DNA from: Sulfuricella sp.
GTDB taxonomy: Bacteria; Pseudomonadota; Gammaproteobacteria; Burkholderiales; Sulfuricellaceae
DNA: 33,574 nt
Assembly: GCA_018336195.1 (NCBI GenBank)
Contig: JAGXQV010000112.1
Location: 1 to 33,574 of the forward strand
Reading direction: 5' to 3'
Part shown: positions 8,497-16,710 of the stretch, piece after piece
How the letters are laid out: every line of letters starts with the position of its first letter
Position numbering within the stretch: the first letter of the stretch is position 1
Made by a program: the position numbers and the translations under genes
Notes under the pieces: generated by a model
Database searches by the model: none
Seen by the model: only the letters and a program-made list of their open reading frames with translations
What the model was told of the DNA's origin: nothing

Positions 8497-9031
8497 CCTG
8501 CTGGGGGGCGTGCTGCTGGCTTTGGTTCTGGCGCTGCCGGTTTACGCGGAAGGCATCGAAATCAAGACCGCCGAACTGGAAAGCATGGAAGAAGCCCTGC
8601 ACCTCAAGGCTGACATCGACATCGTCCTTGGCCAGACCCTCGAAGACGCGCTCAACAAGGGGGTACCGCTGAATTTCGTGGCGGAATTCGAATTGAAACG
8701 CCCGCGCTGGTATTGGCTCGACGAGACCGTTTCGGCGGCGCAGCAGCACATTCGCCTGAGCTACCATGCCCTGACCCGCCAGTATCAACTCAGCTACAAC
8801 AATCAGCAACGTAGTTACCCGTTCCTCGACGAAGCGCGCCGCGAACTGGGCCGCCTCCACGACTGGCCCGTCGCCAAGCGCAACCAACTCAAGGAAAAAC
8901 AGGGCTACGTCGCCGGCTTGCGTTTCCGCCTGGATGTCAGCCAACTCCCCAAACCTTTGCAGATCAATGCCCTGGCTTCCAAGGACTGGAATCTCGACTC
9001 TACCTGGCACTATTGGAATTATTCCTCCTGA
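8474..9031 (+). CDS. DUF4390 exported protein
   Basis: A protein of about 185 residues with an N-terminal signal sequence (hydrophobic LLGGVLLALVLALPVYA) and a soluble domain of the DUF4390 type, with RPRWYWLDETV and a C-terminal LNLDSTWHYWNY-like end (DSTWHYWNYSS). This family lies between rsmB and ntrY in many betaproteobacteria; its function is unknown. The start overlaps the end of rsmB. ATG 8474 is preferred because GGA sits 7 bases upstream; ATG 8462 would add four residues. The position just before a membrane-bound sensor kinase suggests, without proof, a periplasmic partner of NtrY. Confidence 0.85.
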   Translation: MRCFKNISLLGGVLLALVLALPVYAEGIEIKTAELESMEEALHLKADIDIVLGQTLEDALNKGVPLNFVAEFELKRPRWYWLDETVSAAQQHIRLSYHALTRQYQLSYNNQQRSYPFLDEARRELGRLHDWPVAKRNQLKEKQGYVAGLRFRLDVSQLPKPLQINALASKDWNLDSTWHYWNYSS

Positions 9032-9055
9032 TCCCCGCGCTGCCGGCCTGACGCC

Positions 9056-11185
9056 ATGAAGCTGCTGCAAACCATCGTCATTCTGTGCATCGGGCTGGGG
9101 GGCATTCTACTTTTCCTGCTTTCCAAGGCCAGCGCCAACTCGGCGGCTTTCACCGAAAACTATACCCTGCTGCTCGCCCTCAACGGCGTCCTGGTGGTTT
9201 GTCTGGCCGGGCTGATCGGCTATCAATTGTGGATCTTGCGGCGCAAGCTGCGCGCCAAGATGTTCGGCGCCAAGCTAACCTTGCGCTTGGTGATGCTGTT
9301 CGCCCTCATGGCGGTGCTGCCGGGGATGCTGGTTTACGGGGTGTCGGTTCAGTTCTTGACCAAGAGCATCGAATCCTGGTTCGACGTGCGTGTGGATAAT
9401 GCCCTGGAGGGCGGCTTGAGCCTGGGACGCAGCGCCCTCGACAACCTGCTGCGCGACCTCACCAAAAAGGGCGAGGCAATGGCACTGGAGCTTTCCGACC
9501 GCCCCGCCAGCGCCCATCTCACCCAACTCAACTCCCTGCGCGAGCAGGCGGGGGTGCAGGAAGCGACCCTTTACAACGCGCGCGGTTCGATCCTGGCTTT
9601 TTCCGGCAACGAGCGCGCCAGCCTATTGAGCGAGAAGCCTTCCTACTCGGTGCTACGCCAGGTCCGTCAGCAACAGCCCTATTCGGCGATTGAAACCATT
9701 CCCGGCAGGGGGCTGTATTTGCGAGTGCTTGCGCCGGTCAATGTCCTGACCCTGAGCGAGGATGTGCGCATCCTCCAATTGCTCCAGCCGGTGCCCCAGG
9801 AAGTGGCCCGCGACGCCGAAACCGTGCAGGAAATTTACCGCGATTATCAGGAGCTTTCCCTGTCCCGACTGGGTCTGAAACGGATTTTTGGCCTGACCCT
9901 CACCTTGACTCTGCTGCTTTCGCTGCTGTCCGCCATTGCCATGGCTTTTCTCCTATCGGCGCGTTTGTCTGCCCCGCTGGGTATCCTCGCCAAGGGCACC
10001 CGCGCGGTGGCATCCGGCGACTTCAGCGAAATGCCGGAAGTCCACAGCCGCGATGAACTGGGCATCTTGATGCAGTCTTTCAACAACATGACCCGCCAGT
10101 TGGGCGACGCACGGGCGGTGGTGGAATTCAACCAGCAGCAGCTTGAGACGTCCAAGGTCTATCTGGAAAGCATTCTTGCCCATTTGTCGAGTGGCGTGCT
10201 GGCATTCGACGATAAATTCAATCTGAAAACCGTCAACCCGATTGCCGCCCAGATCCTCGGCATCGACTTTCCAGCCTTGCGCCGCCGCGGTTTGGTGGAA
10301 GGCCAGGAGGCGTCAGTGGCGGCGTTCGCTACCGCGATTTCCGGGCAGTTTCAGACCCAGGCGCTGCAGGAGTGGCAGCAGCAGATCGACTACCTCGGTA
10401 AGAACGGCAAGCAAGTGCTGCTGGTACGTGGTTCGCGCCTGCCGATAGCCGTGGGCAACGGCTACATCGTGGTATTCGACGATGTCACCCACCTCCTCCA
10501 GGCCCAGCGCGACGCGGCGTGGGGCGAGGTGGCGCGGCGCTTGGCGCACGAAATCAAAAATCCGCTGACGCCGATCCAGCTTTCTGCCGAACGACTCGAA
10601 CACAAATTGGTGGAAAAGCTGGATAATGCCGATGCCGAAATGCTCAAACGGGCGACCGGCACCATCGTCAACCAGGTCGCGGCGCTGAAAAACATGGTGG
10701 ACGCTTTCAGCGAATATGCTCGGACGCCACGCTTGAACCTGCAAAAGCTCAATCTGAACGAACTTGTGATGGAAATTCTAGGTTTGTACGAAAATTCCGC
10801 CAGCCGCATTACTCCGCAAATCGACCCATCCCTGCCGGAAATCGCCGGAGATTCCACCCTGCTGCGTCAGGTGATTCACAATCTGCTGCGTAATGCTCAG
10901 GATGCCGTGGTCGAGAACGCCACTCCGGAAATTGTCCTGGAAACCCGTAGCGAGGGGAGTTGGGTCAGAATGGACATTCGCGATAACGGGGGCGGATTCC
11001 CGGAAAAACTGATGTCCCGCCTGTTCGAGCCGTATGTGACCACCAAGCCGAAAGGCACCGGATTGGGGTTGGCGATTGTTAAGAAAATTGTCGAAGAGCA
11101 CAATGGAAAAATGCATATCGAAAATCTAAATCCCGGGGCATGCGTGAGTGTCCTGCTGCCAGCCCGGGAGGCGCAACATGGCTAG
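9056..11185 (+). CDS. ntrY: NtrY-type membrane sensor histidine kinase
   Basis: A 709-residue kinase. Three hydrophobic segments lie in the first about 100 residues, then an extracytoplasmic sensor loop, a further transmembrane segment at about 278-302, a HAMP linker (about 303-355), a PAS-like region (about 365-470), a HisKA dimerisation domain with phospho-acceptor His498 in RLAHEIKNPLTP, and an HATPase domain with N box NLLRNAQDAV, DNGGGFP and GTGLGLAIVKKI. This is the NtrY layout. In relatives NtrY/NtrX respond to nitrogen, redox or envelope conditions; the signal here is unknown. The stop overlaps the start of the response regulator by 8 bases. Confidence 0.9.
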   Translation: MKLLQTIVILCIGLGGILLFLLSKASANSAAFTENYTLLLALNGVLVVCLAGLIGYQLWILRRKLRAKMFGAKLTLRLVMLFALMAVLPGMLVYGVSVQFLTKSIESWFDVRVDNALEGGLSLGRSALDNLLRDLTKKGEAMALELSDRPASAHLTQLNSLREQAGVQEATLYNARGSILAFSGNERASLLSEKPSYSVLRQVRQQQPYSAIETIPGRGLYLRVLAPVNVLTLSEDVRILQLLQPVPQEVARDAETVQEIYRDYQELSLSRLGLKRIFGLTLTLTLLLSLLSAIAMAFLLSARLSAPLGILAKGTRAVASGDFSEMPEVHSRDELGILMQSFNNMTRQLGDARAVVEFNQQQLETSKVYLESILAHLSSGVLAFDDKFNLKTVNPIAAQILGIDFPALRRRGLVEGQEASVAAFATAISGQFQTQALQEWQQQIDYLGKNGKQVLLVRGSRLPIAVGNGYIVVFDDVTHLLQAQRDAAWGEVARRLAHEIKNPLTPIQLSAERLEHKLVEKLDNADAEMLKRATGTIVNQVAALKNMVDAFSEYARTPRLNLQKLNLNELVMEILGLYENSASRITPQIDPSLPEIAGDSTLLRQVIHNLLRNAQDAVVENATPEIVLETRSEGSWVRMDIRDNGGGFPEKLMSRLFEPYVTTKPKGTGLGLAIVKKIVEEHNGKMHIENLNPGACVSVLLPAREAQHG

Positions 11186-12446
11186 CATGACGCAAATCCT
11201 GGTAGTGGATGACGAAGTCGGCATACGCGAATTGCTTCTGGAAATTCTCCACGACGAAGGCTATCAGGTTCTTTTGGCGGAAAATGCCGGTGCGGCGCGC
11301 GCCATGCGTCTGCAAAATGCGCCGGACCTAGTGTTGCTCGACATCTGGATGCCCGATACCGATGGCGTCACGCTGTTGCGGGAATGGGCGAGCAACGGCC
11401 AATTGACCATGCCGGTGGTGATGATGTCGGGACACGGGACTATCGACACCGCAGTCGAAGCCACCAAGATCGGCGCCTTCGATTTCCTGGAAAAACCGAT
11501 TTCCCTGCAAAAGTTGCTCGGCACGGTCGAGCGGGCGCTCAAGAAAGGTGCCGGCAAGGCCCAAACGCTAGGATCACTGGCGGGGTTGGGGCGCGGCACG
11601 GTGGTTGGAAACCTGCAAAAGCGCCTGGAGCAGATTGCCCGCAGCAAATCGCCGCTGTTGCTGCTCGGCGAAGAGGGGACGGGACACGATTTATGCGCGC
11701 ACTTTTTCCATCAGCCCGGCACGCCATGGGTGGCGCCGGGCGACTTGTCTTTCCTCGCCGAACAGCCGCTGCATTTGCTGGAACAGGGGAGCGAAGGCGT
11801 ACTCTATCTTCACGATGTGGCGGAACTCGGCAAACTGGAGCAAAAGGGCTTGTTGTTATTACAGACCAAGCTCGACAAACATTCGGTACGGCTGATTTGT
11901 TCGACCGCTACAACGCTTCCCCAGAATGGGGAAAGCGCTTTCGACGCGGCGCTTTATCAAAGCCACGGTTTTATCCTCCTGGAGATTCCGCCGTTGCGCG
12001 AGCACCGCGAGGATATTGCCGAACTTGCCGAACAATTCCTTGCGGCCCTGGTTGAAAGCGGCGAAGTGGCGGTGCGGCGCTTCAGCGGCACGGCGCTGGA
12101 GGCGCTGCAGAGCTTCTCCTGGCCGGGCAACCTGGCGCAGTTGGAAAATATTGTCAAAACCCTGGCGCTTACCACGCTGGAGGAGGAAATCGGCGCGCCG
12201 GCGGTTACCCACGCGCTATCCGGTTTCCTCCCCGGCGATACCAACCACGACAAGCTAATGCTGCCGCTCGACCTGCCGCTACGCGACGCGCGCGATGAAT
12301 TCGAGCGGGTCTATTTCGAACACCAGATCAAAAAAGCCGGTGGCAATATGAGTCGGGTTGCCGATAACTCGGGCCTGGAAAGAACCCACCTGTACCGCAA
12401 GCTCAAGCAATTGGGCATCCGTTTCGCCCGCAAAAGCGAAGCGTGA
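11178..12446 (+). CDS. ntrX: NtrX-type response regulator with degenerate AAA+ domain
   Basis: A 422-residue regulator starting at ATG 11178, chosen because GGGAGG lies 7 bases upstream. The receiver domain is intact: Asp11/Asp12, phospho-acceptor Asp55 (LLDIWMPDTDG), Ser84 and Lys106. The C-terminal Fis-type helix-turn-helix is also intact (NMSRVADNSGLERTHLYRKL). The central AAA+ domain is not: Walker A reads GEEGTGHDL, with His170 in place of the lysine; the Walker B DE is changed to HD (GVLYLHDVAEL); and the segment between them is only about 35 residues, with no GAFTGA loop. It should neither hydrolyse ATP nor contact sigma-54. The PPLREHREDI region survives. It pairs with the kinase just upstream. 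Confidence 0.9.
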   Translation: MASMTQILVVDDEVGIRELLLEILHDEGYQVLLAENAGAARAMRLQNAPDLVLLDIWMPDTDGVTLLREWASNGQLTMPVVMMSGHGTIDTAVEATKIGAFDFLEKPISLQKLLGTVERALKKGAGKAQTLGSLAGLGRGTVVGNLQKRLEQIARSKSPLLLLGEEGTGHDLCAHFFHQPGTPWVAPGDLSFLAEQPLHLLEQGSEGVLYLHDVAELGKLEQKGLLLLQTKLDKHSVRLICSTATTLPQNGESAFDAALYQSHGFILLEIPPLREHREDIAELAEQFLAALVESGEVAVRRFSGTALEALQSFSWPGNLAQLENIVKTLALTTLEEEIGAPAVTHALSGFLPGDTNHDKLMLPLDLPLRDARDEFERVYFEHQIKKAGGNMSRVADNSGLERTHLYRKLKQLGIRFARKSEA

Positions 12447-12498
12447 TTCTTCCAAAACCAGGCCGGCGCAGATAGCGGATAGCCGGCGGAGACCATTC

Positions 12499-14373
12499 AT
12501 GCACGAAGAACAACGCACCCCCCTTCCCGCCTTGGCGCTCGCTGCATTGGGCGTGGTGTACGGGGATATCGGTACCAGCCCGCTGTACACCATGAGGGAG
12601 GTGTTTGCCGGAAATCATCCGATTCCCGTCTCCCCCGACAACGTCCTGGGCATCCTTTCGCTGATCCTGTGGTCGCTGATCGTCATCGTATCGATCAAAT
12701 ACGTGGTGTTCATCATGCGCGCCGATAACCGCGGGGAAGGCGGGATCATGGCGCTGATCGCCCTGGCGATGCGCGACGCCAAGGATAATCCGGGGCGCCA
12801 GAAAATGATCGTGATGGTCGGGATTCTCGGCGCGGCGATGTTTTACGGCGACGGCATGGTGACGCCGGCGATTTCCGTGTTGTCCGCCGTCGAAGGGTTG
12901 GAAGTGGCCGCGCCGGGGATGACCGCGTTCGTCATCCCGATCACCTTGGTGGTGCTGTTCGGGCTGTTTTTCGTGCAACGCAAGGGCACGGCGCGGGTCG
13001 GAGCGCTGTTTGGTCCGGTGATGCTGGTGTGGTTCACCACCCTGGCACTGCTCGGCGTTTACAACGTGATTGCCGCGCCGGCGGTGCTGAAAGCGCTCAA
13101 TCCTCTGTACGGTATAGGTTTTCTCCTGCATAACAGCCATATCGCCCTGGTGGCGATGGGGGCGGTGGTACTTTCGGTAACGGGGGCCGAAGCCTTGTAT
13201 GCCGACATGGGCCATTTCGGCCGGAAACCCATTCAACTGGCCTGGTTCGGTTTTGTCTTGCCGGCCTTGATCCTCAACTATTTTGGGCAGGGCGCGCTGA
13301 TCCTCAGCGAGCCCGACGCGGTGCAAAATCCCTTTTACCATTCCGCGCCGGATTGGATGCTCTACCCGCTGATCGTGCTGTCCACCATGGCTACGGTGAT
13401 CGCTTCGCAGGCGGTGATTTCCGGGGCATTTTCCGTCACCCGCCAGGCCATGCAGCTCGGCTTCGTGCCGCGCGCCGAAGTGCAGCACACCTCGGAGCGG
13501 GAGCAGGGGCAAATTTACCTGCCCGGCGTCAACTGGGGGTTGATGGGGGCGGTAATGGTGCTGGTGCTGGGTTTCAAATCCTCCAACAACCTGGCAGCGG
13601 CTTACGGCATCGCGGTGACCGGCGACATGGTGATTACCTCGATTCTGGCGTGCATCGTGGTGGCGCGGGTGTGGGGGTGGGGCTGGCCCAAGGCGATTGC
13701 CCTGTTTTCCTGTTTCCTGGTGGTGGAACTGACCTTCTGGTTCGCCAACGTCCTGAAAATTCCCGACGGCGGCTGGTTCCCGCTGGCCGCCGGGGTAGTG
13801 GTGTTCACCCTGATGACCACCTGGAAACGCGGGCGGGTGCTGCTCAACAAGCGCATGGAAGGCGATGCCATCGCCTTGGAGCCATTCATCGAGAGCATCG
13901 CCCTGGGTAGCCCGACCCGCGTCGCCGGCACGGCGGTATTCATGACCCCCAATCCCCACGGCGTTCCCCATGCTCTCCTGCACAACCTGAAACACAACAA
14001 GGTGTTGCATGAACGGATCCTGCTGACCACGGTCTCCATCCGGGATATCCCCTATGTCCAGGCGGAGGAGCGGGTAACCGTGGAGCGCCTGCCCTACGAG
14101 TTCTACCGAGTCGCCCTGCGCTACGGTTTCATGGAGTCTCCGGACGTGCCGCGCGACCTGGAATTGTGCGCCAAGTACGGCGTGCCGGTGGATATGATGG
14201 ATACCTCGTTCTTCGTCGGGCGGGAAACCCTGATTCCGCGCATCGGCTCGGAGATGGCCTTCTGGCGGGAGAAGCTGTTCATCAACATGTTCCGCAACGC
14301 CGGCAGTGCCACCAACTTTTTCAATCTGCCGCCCAACCGGGTGGTCGAACTGGGCACTCAGGTCATTCTATAA
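12499..14373 (+). CDS. kup: Kup-type potassium transporter
   Basis: A 624-residue KUP/HAK-family K+/H+ symporter with about 12 membrane spans and a C-terminal cytoplasmic domain of about 160 residues. Family hallmarks are LAALGVVYGDIGTSPLYT near the N-terminus, NRGEGGIMALIALA, and GDGMVTPAISVLSAVEGL. ATG 12499 has GGAG 7 bases upstream and gives the standard length. In many related genomes the gene after ntrYX is trkA, also a potassium-uptake function, so a link between NtrYX and potassium is possible but only inferred. The 3' end overlaps the convergent acyltransferase gene by 6 bases. Confidence 0.95.
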   Translation: MHEEQRTPLPALALAALGVVYGDIGTSPLYTMREVFAGNHPIPVSPDNVLGILSLILWSLIVIVSIKYVVFIMRADNRGEGGIMALIALAMRDAKDNPGRQKMIVMVGILGAAMFYGDGMVTPAISVLSAVEGLEVAAPGMTAFVIPITLVVLFGLFFVQRKGTARVGALFGPVMLVWFTTLALLGVYNVIAAPAVLKALNPLYGIGFLLHNSHIALVAMGAVVLSVTGAEALYADMGHFGRKPIQLAWFGFVLPALILNYFGQGALILSEPDAVQNPFYHSAPDWMLYPLIVLSTMATVIASQAVISGAFSVTRQAMQLGFVPRAEVQHTSEREQGQIYLPGVNWGLMGAVMVLVLGFKSSNNLAAAYGIAVTGDMVITSILACIVVARVWGWGWPKAIALFSCFLVVELTFWFANVLKIPDGGWFPLAAGVVVFTLMTTWKRGRVLLNKRMEGDAIALEPFIESIALGSPTRVAGTAVFMTPNPHGVPHALLHNLKHNKVLHERILLTTVSIRDIPYVQAEERVTVERLPYEFYRVALRYGFMESPDVPRDLELCAKYGVPVDMMDTSFFVGRETLIPRIGSEMAFWREKLFINMFRNAGSATNFFNLPPNRVVELGTQVIL

Positions 14374-15249
14374 GGCTGCCCGTTCATAGGGGTTCTTCTC
14401 TCCCGCCGGGCGGGTCTTGAAGCGCTTGTGCAGCCAGAAATACTGCTCCGGCATTTCCCTGACGGCTTCCTCGATGAAGGCGTTCATGCGGCGGGTATCG
14501 GCTGCGATGTCGGTTCCCGGAAAATCCTCCCAGGCCGGGTAAAAACGCAGCACATAACCGGCGCCGCCGGGTAGCTGGCGGGTTACGCACGGCACTACCG
14601 CCGCGCCGGAAGCCCGGCACAGGCGCGACAGCCCGCTGATGGTGGCGGCCGGAACCCCGAAAAACGGCACGAACAGCGCATCCCGCGCGCCGAAATCCTG
14701 ATCCGGCAAATAATAGAAAGGCATTCCCGAACGCAATGCGCGAATCACCGGGCGGATGCCTTCCTGGCGCGAAAACAGGGTGGCATTGCCGAAACGGGTA
14801 CGTCCGTAGCGCAGCAGCCGGTCGAACAGCGCAACCTTCTGGCGGCTATACATCGACACCAGGGGGAACTCGCTGGTTAGGCGCACCCCGCCCATGTCCA
14901 GTCCGACGAAATGGGGGGCCAGCCAGATCACCGGACGGCCCGCCACGGCACGCCAGTGTTCGATGCCCTCGATGCGCACCAGGCGCTGGATGCGCGCCCG
15001 GCTGCCCCACCACAGAACGCCGTATTCCAGAAAACTCCGGGCGAACGCCTGAAAATGCCTTCTGACCAGGGTCTCCCGCGTGGCGTCGGACATCTCCGGA
15101 AAACACAGGCGCAAATTGATTCGTGCCACCCGCCGCCGTTCCCGTCCCAGGCCGTACAGCAGCCAGCCCAGCGCCTGCCCGAGGCGCGCCAGCGCGCCCA
15201 GCGGAAGAAAATGTACCAGCCACAAGAGGAAAATGCCGGGATAAGCCAT
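14368..15249 (-). CDS. LpxL/HtrB-family lipid A acyltransferase (second of pair)
   Basis: A 293-residue membrane-associated acyltransferase of the LpxL/LpxM (HtrB/MsbB) family, which adds secondary acyl chains to the lipid A precursor at the inner membrane. The catalytic HX4D motif is His113-Asp118 (APHFVGLD), preceded by a hydrophobic N-terminal anchor. YYLPDQDFGARDALFVPFFG and the C-terminal PEQYFWLHKRFKTRP are typical of the family. It starts 2 bases after the stop of the upstream paralogue, so the two are cotranscribed. Which secondary position it modifies cannot be told from sequence alone. Its stop overlaps kup. Confidence 0.9.
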   Translation of the reverse strand: MAYPGIFLLWLVHFLPLGALARLGQALGWLLYGLGRERRRVARINLRLCFPEMSDATRETLVRRHFQAFARSFLEYGVLWWGSRARIQRLVRIEGIEHWRAVAGRPVIWLAPHFVGLDMGGVRLTSEFPLVSMYSRQKVALFDRLLRYGRTRFGNATLFSRQEGIRPVIRALRSGMPFYYLPDQDFGARDALFVPFFGVPAATISGLSRLCRASGAAVVPCVTRQLPGGAGYVLRFYPAWEDFPGTDIAADTRRMNAFIEEAVREMPEQYFWLHKRFKTRPAGEKNPYERAAL

Positions 15250-15251
15250 GC

Positions 15252-16112
15252 TCAGGAGGGCGGCGGTTCCACGCCGGCCGGAACCTTGTAGCGGTTATAG
15301 CTCCACAGGTATTGCGCGGGTTGGCTGCGCACCAGCTTCTCGACCGCGCCGTTAATGCAGCGCGCCGCCTGCTCGGGGGTATCCGGCAGGTCGGCGAGCG
15401 GCTCCAGGTGAAAATGAAATCCCTGGCCCCGCGGCAGGCGCTCGGCGAACGCCATGATGATGGTGGCCCCGGTGTTCTGGGCAAGGCGCGCCGCCAGGGT
15501 CATGGTGTAAGCCGGACGCCCGAAGAAATCCACCCACACGCCCTCGCCCTTGCCCGGCGCCTGGTCGGGCAGAATACCGATCGCCTCGCCGCGTTTGAGC
15601 GCCTTGAGGAGCGCTTTCACGCCGCGCACGTCGGTGGGCGCAAGGCTGACCTGGCCGCGCTGCCGCCCGATTTCCAGGAGGGGCTGTAGCCAGCGCAGCT
15701 TGGGGGGGCGATAGAGAACGGTAATCGGATGGCGGGCCGCGTAATACAGGCTGCTGATTTCGAAGCAGCCCAGGTGGGGGGTCAGGAAGATCAGGCCTTT
15801 GCCGCGCGCCAACGCCGCTTCCACGTGTTCCCAGCCGTCGCGGGAGCGCATCAGCTTGAGGGTGGCGCTCTCGCTTCTCAGCCAGACCGCAAGCAGTTCC
15901 AGCGTGCTTTTGCCGGCCTCGCCGATGCAGCGATGCAGCAGGCGCCGGTATTCCCTGGCGTTGGGGGCGACGCCGCTAGCGTGCAGGTTTTCCCGCAGGC
16001 GCGCCGCGTAACGCGGCGAAGTGGCATACACCAGCCAACCGGCGAGGATGCCCAGGCCGTGCAGCCAGCGTAACGGCAGGTAGGCAAAAAGAGTGAGGAG
16101 TCGCAGCAGCAA
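15252..16112 (-). CDS. LpxL/HtrB-family lipid A acyltransferase (first of pair)
   Basis: A 286-residue paralogue of the next gene. The HX4E motif is His113-Glu118 (TPHLGCFE). LYRPPKLRWLQPLLEIGR, GILPDQAPGKGEGVWVDFFG and QYLWSYNRYKVP are family landmarks. The N-terminus (LLRLLTLFAYLPLRWLHGLG) is a plausible membrane anchor. No ATG is available; TTG 16112 is the best start, though no ribosome site is evident. A TATAAA lies about 25 bases upstream of it on the minus strand, just past the cyaY terminator, and may be its -10. Together the pair would make penta- or hexa-acylated lipid A. Confidence 0.87.
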   Translation of the reverse strand: MLLRLLTLFAYLPLRWLHGLGILAGWLVYATSPRYAARLRENLHASGVAPNAREYRRLLHRCIGEAGKSTLELLAVWLRSESATLKLMRSRDGWEHVEAALARGKGLIFLTPHLGCFEISSLYYAARHPITVLYRPPKLRWLQPLLEIGRQRGQVSLAPTDVRGVKALLKALKRGEAIGILPDQAPGKGEGVWVDFFGRPAYTMTLAARLAQNTGATIIMAFAERLPRGQGFHFHLEPLADLPDTPEQAARCINGAVEKLVRSQPAQYLWSYNRYKVPAGVEPPPS

Positions 16113-16152
16113 TCGGGGAAAAGGGAAAAATGAATGTCCGGGGATTTATACC

Positions 16153-16179
16153 AAAAAAAGCCGCGCACGGGCGGCTTTT
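16153..16179 (-). terminator. Intrinsic terminator after cyaY
   Basis: On the minus strand, AAAAGCCGC and GCGGCTTTT form a 9-bp perfect stem with a 6-base loop, followed by a run of seven T (A-run 16153-16159 on the plus strand). It lies 45 bases downstream of the cyaY stop and separates it from the acyltransferase pair. Confidence 0.85.
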
Positions 16180-16223
16180 GCCAAATCGGGCGGAAAAAAA
16201 TTACACCCGCTATCCCCGCCAGG

Positions 16224-16538
16224 TCAGCCCAGCGTCACCGCTTCTCCGGCTTGTTCACTGGCCCAGCGGTTCAATGCCGCGAAGAATTCCGAACCGTCGC
16301 GGGTGTCGCGCCACATCCCGCCTTCCCAGCGGAAGTGATACCCGCCGGATTTGGCCGCCAGCCAGATTTCCTGGGTGGCGCCCTGCTTGTTGACGATGAT
16401 GTGGCTACCGTTGGCAAAGGTCAGATCCAGCACGCCGCCGTTGTTTTCGCACTCGATATCCACGTCGCAGTGGTCGATGGCATCCTCGATGCGTGCCAGA
16501 ATTTCGTCCGCCGCGCGCTTGAATTCGCTTTCCGTCAT
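16224..16538 (-). CDS. cyaY: Frataxin homologue CyaY
   Basis: A 104-residue iron-binding protein that modulates IscS-dependent iron-sulfur cluster assembly. The N-terminal acidic helix (ESEFKRAADEILARIEDAID, then CDVDIE) and the sheet residues GVLDLTFANGSHIIVNKQ and QEIWLAAKSGGYHF are the classic CyaY/frataxin pattern. ATG 16538 is chosen because AAAGGGA lies 6 bases upstream; a TTG two codons earlier is less likely. It is divergent from lptM-lysA, the same neighbourhood as in Escherichia coli. It has its own terminator. Confidence 0.95.
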   Translation of the reverse strand: MTESEFKRAADEILARIEDAIDHCDVDIECENNGGVLDLTFANGSHIIVNKQGATQEIWLAAKSGGYHFRWEGGMWRDTRDGSEFFAALNRWASEQAGEAVTLG

Positions 16539-16556
16539 GTGCAATCCCTTTATAAT
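16529..16556 (+). promoter_or_regulatory. Predicted promoter of lptM-lysA
   Basis: A perfect TATAAT at 16551-16556 stands 35 bases before the lptM ATG. The best -35 is TTTCCG at 16529-16534, 16 bases upstream, which is weak. The box overlaps the ribosome-site region of the divergent cyaY gene. Confidence 0.5.
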
Positions 16557-16590
16557 TCGCAGTTATCCGATCAATCGCCATGAGCATAAT

Positions 16591-16710
16591 ATGCGCCTTG
16601 TTTATTTGCTAGCCCTGCTTGCCCTCGTGCTGCAAGGCTGCGGCCACCGGGGACCGCTGACCCTCCCCGCACAGCCCCCGGCCCCGACCCAGCAGGAAAA
16701 ACAACCATGA
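16591..16710 (+). CDS. lptM: Small lipoprotein LptM (YifL-like)
   Basis: A 39-residue lipoprotein precursor with a hydrophobic signal (MRLVYLLALLALVLQGCG) and a cysteine at residue 17. The GCGHRGPLTLP stretch after the cysteine matches the GCGxKGPLYxP pattern of LptM/YifL. In Escherichia coli LptM joins the LptDE complex and assists its oxidative maturation during lipopolysaccharide export. GAG lies 6 bases before the ATG. The stop overlaps the lysA start (ATGA). The gene is easily missed because of its size, but its context between cyaY and lysA is conserved. Confidence 0.88.
   Translation: MRLVYLLALLALVLQGCGHRGPLTLPAQPPAPTQQEKQP

Noticed and set aside
12403-14010. 535-codon leftward frame opposite kup
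   Set aside because: It is the antisense shadow of a certain kup gene; His/Gln/Arg-rich low-complexity translation.
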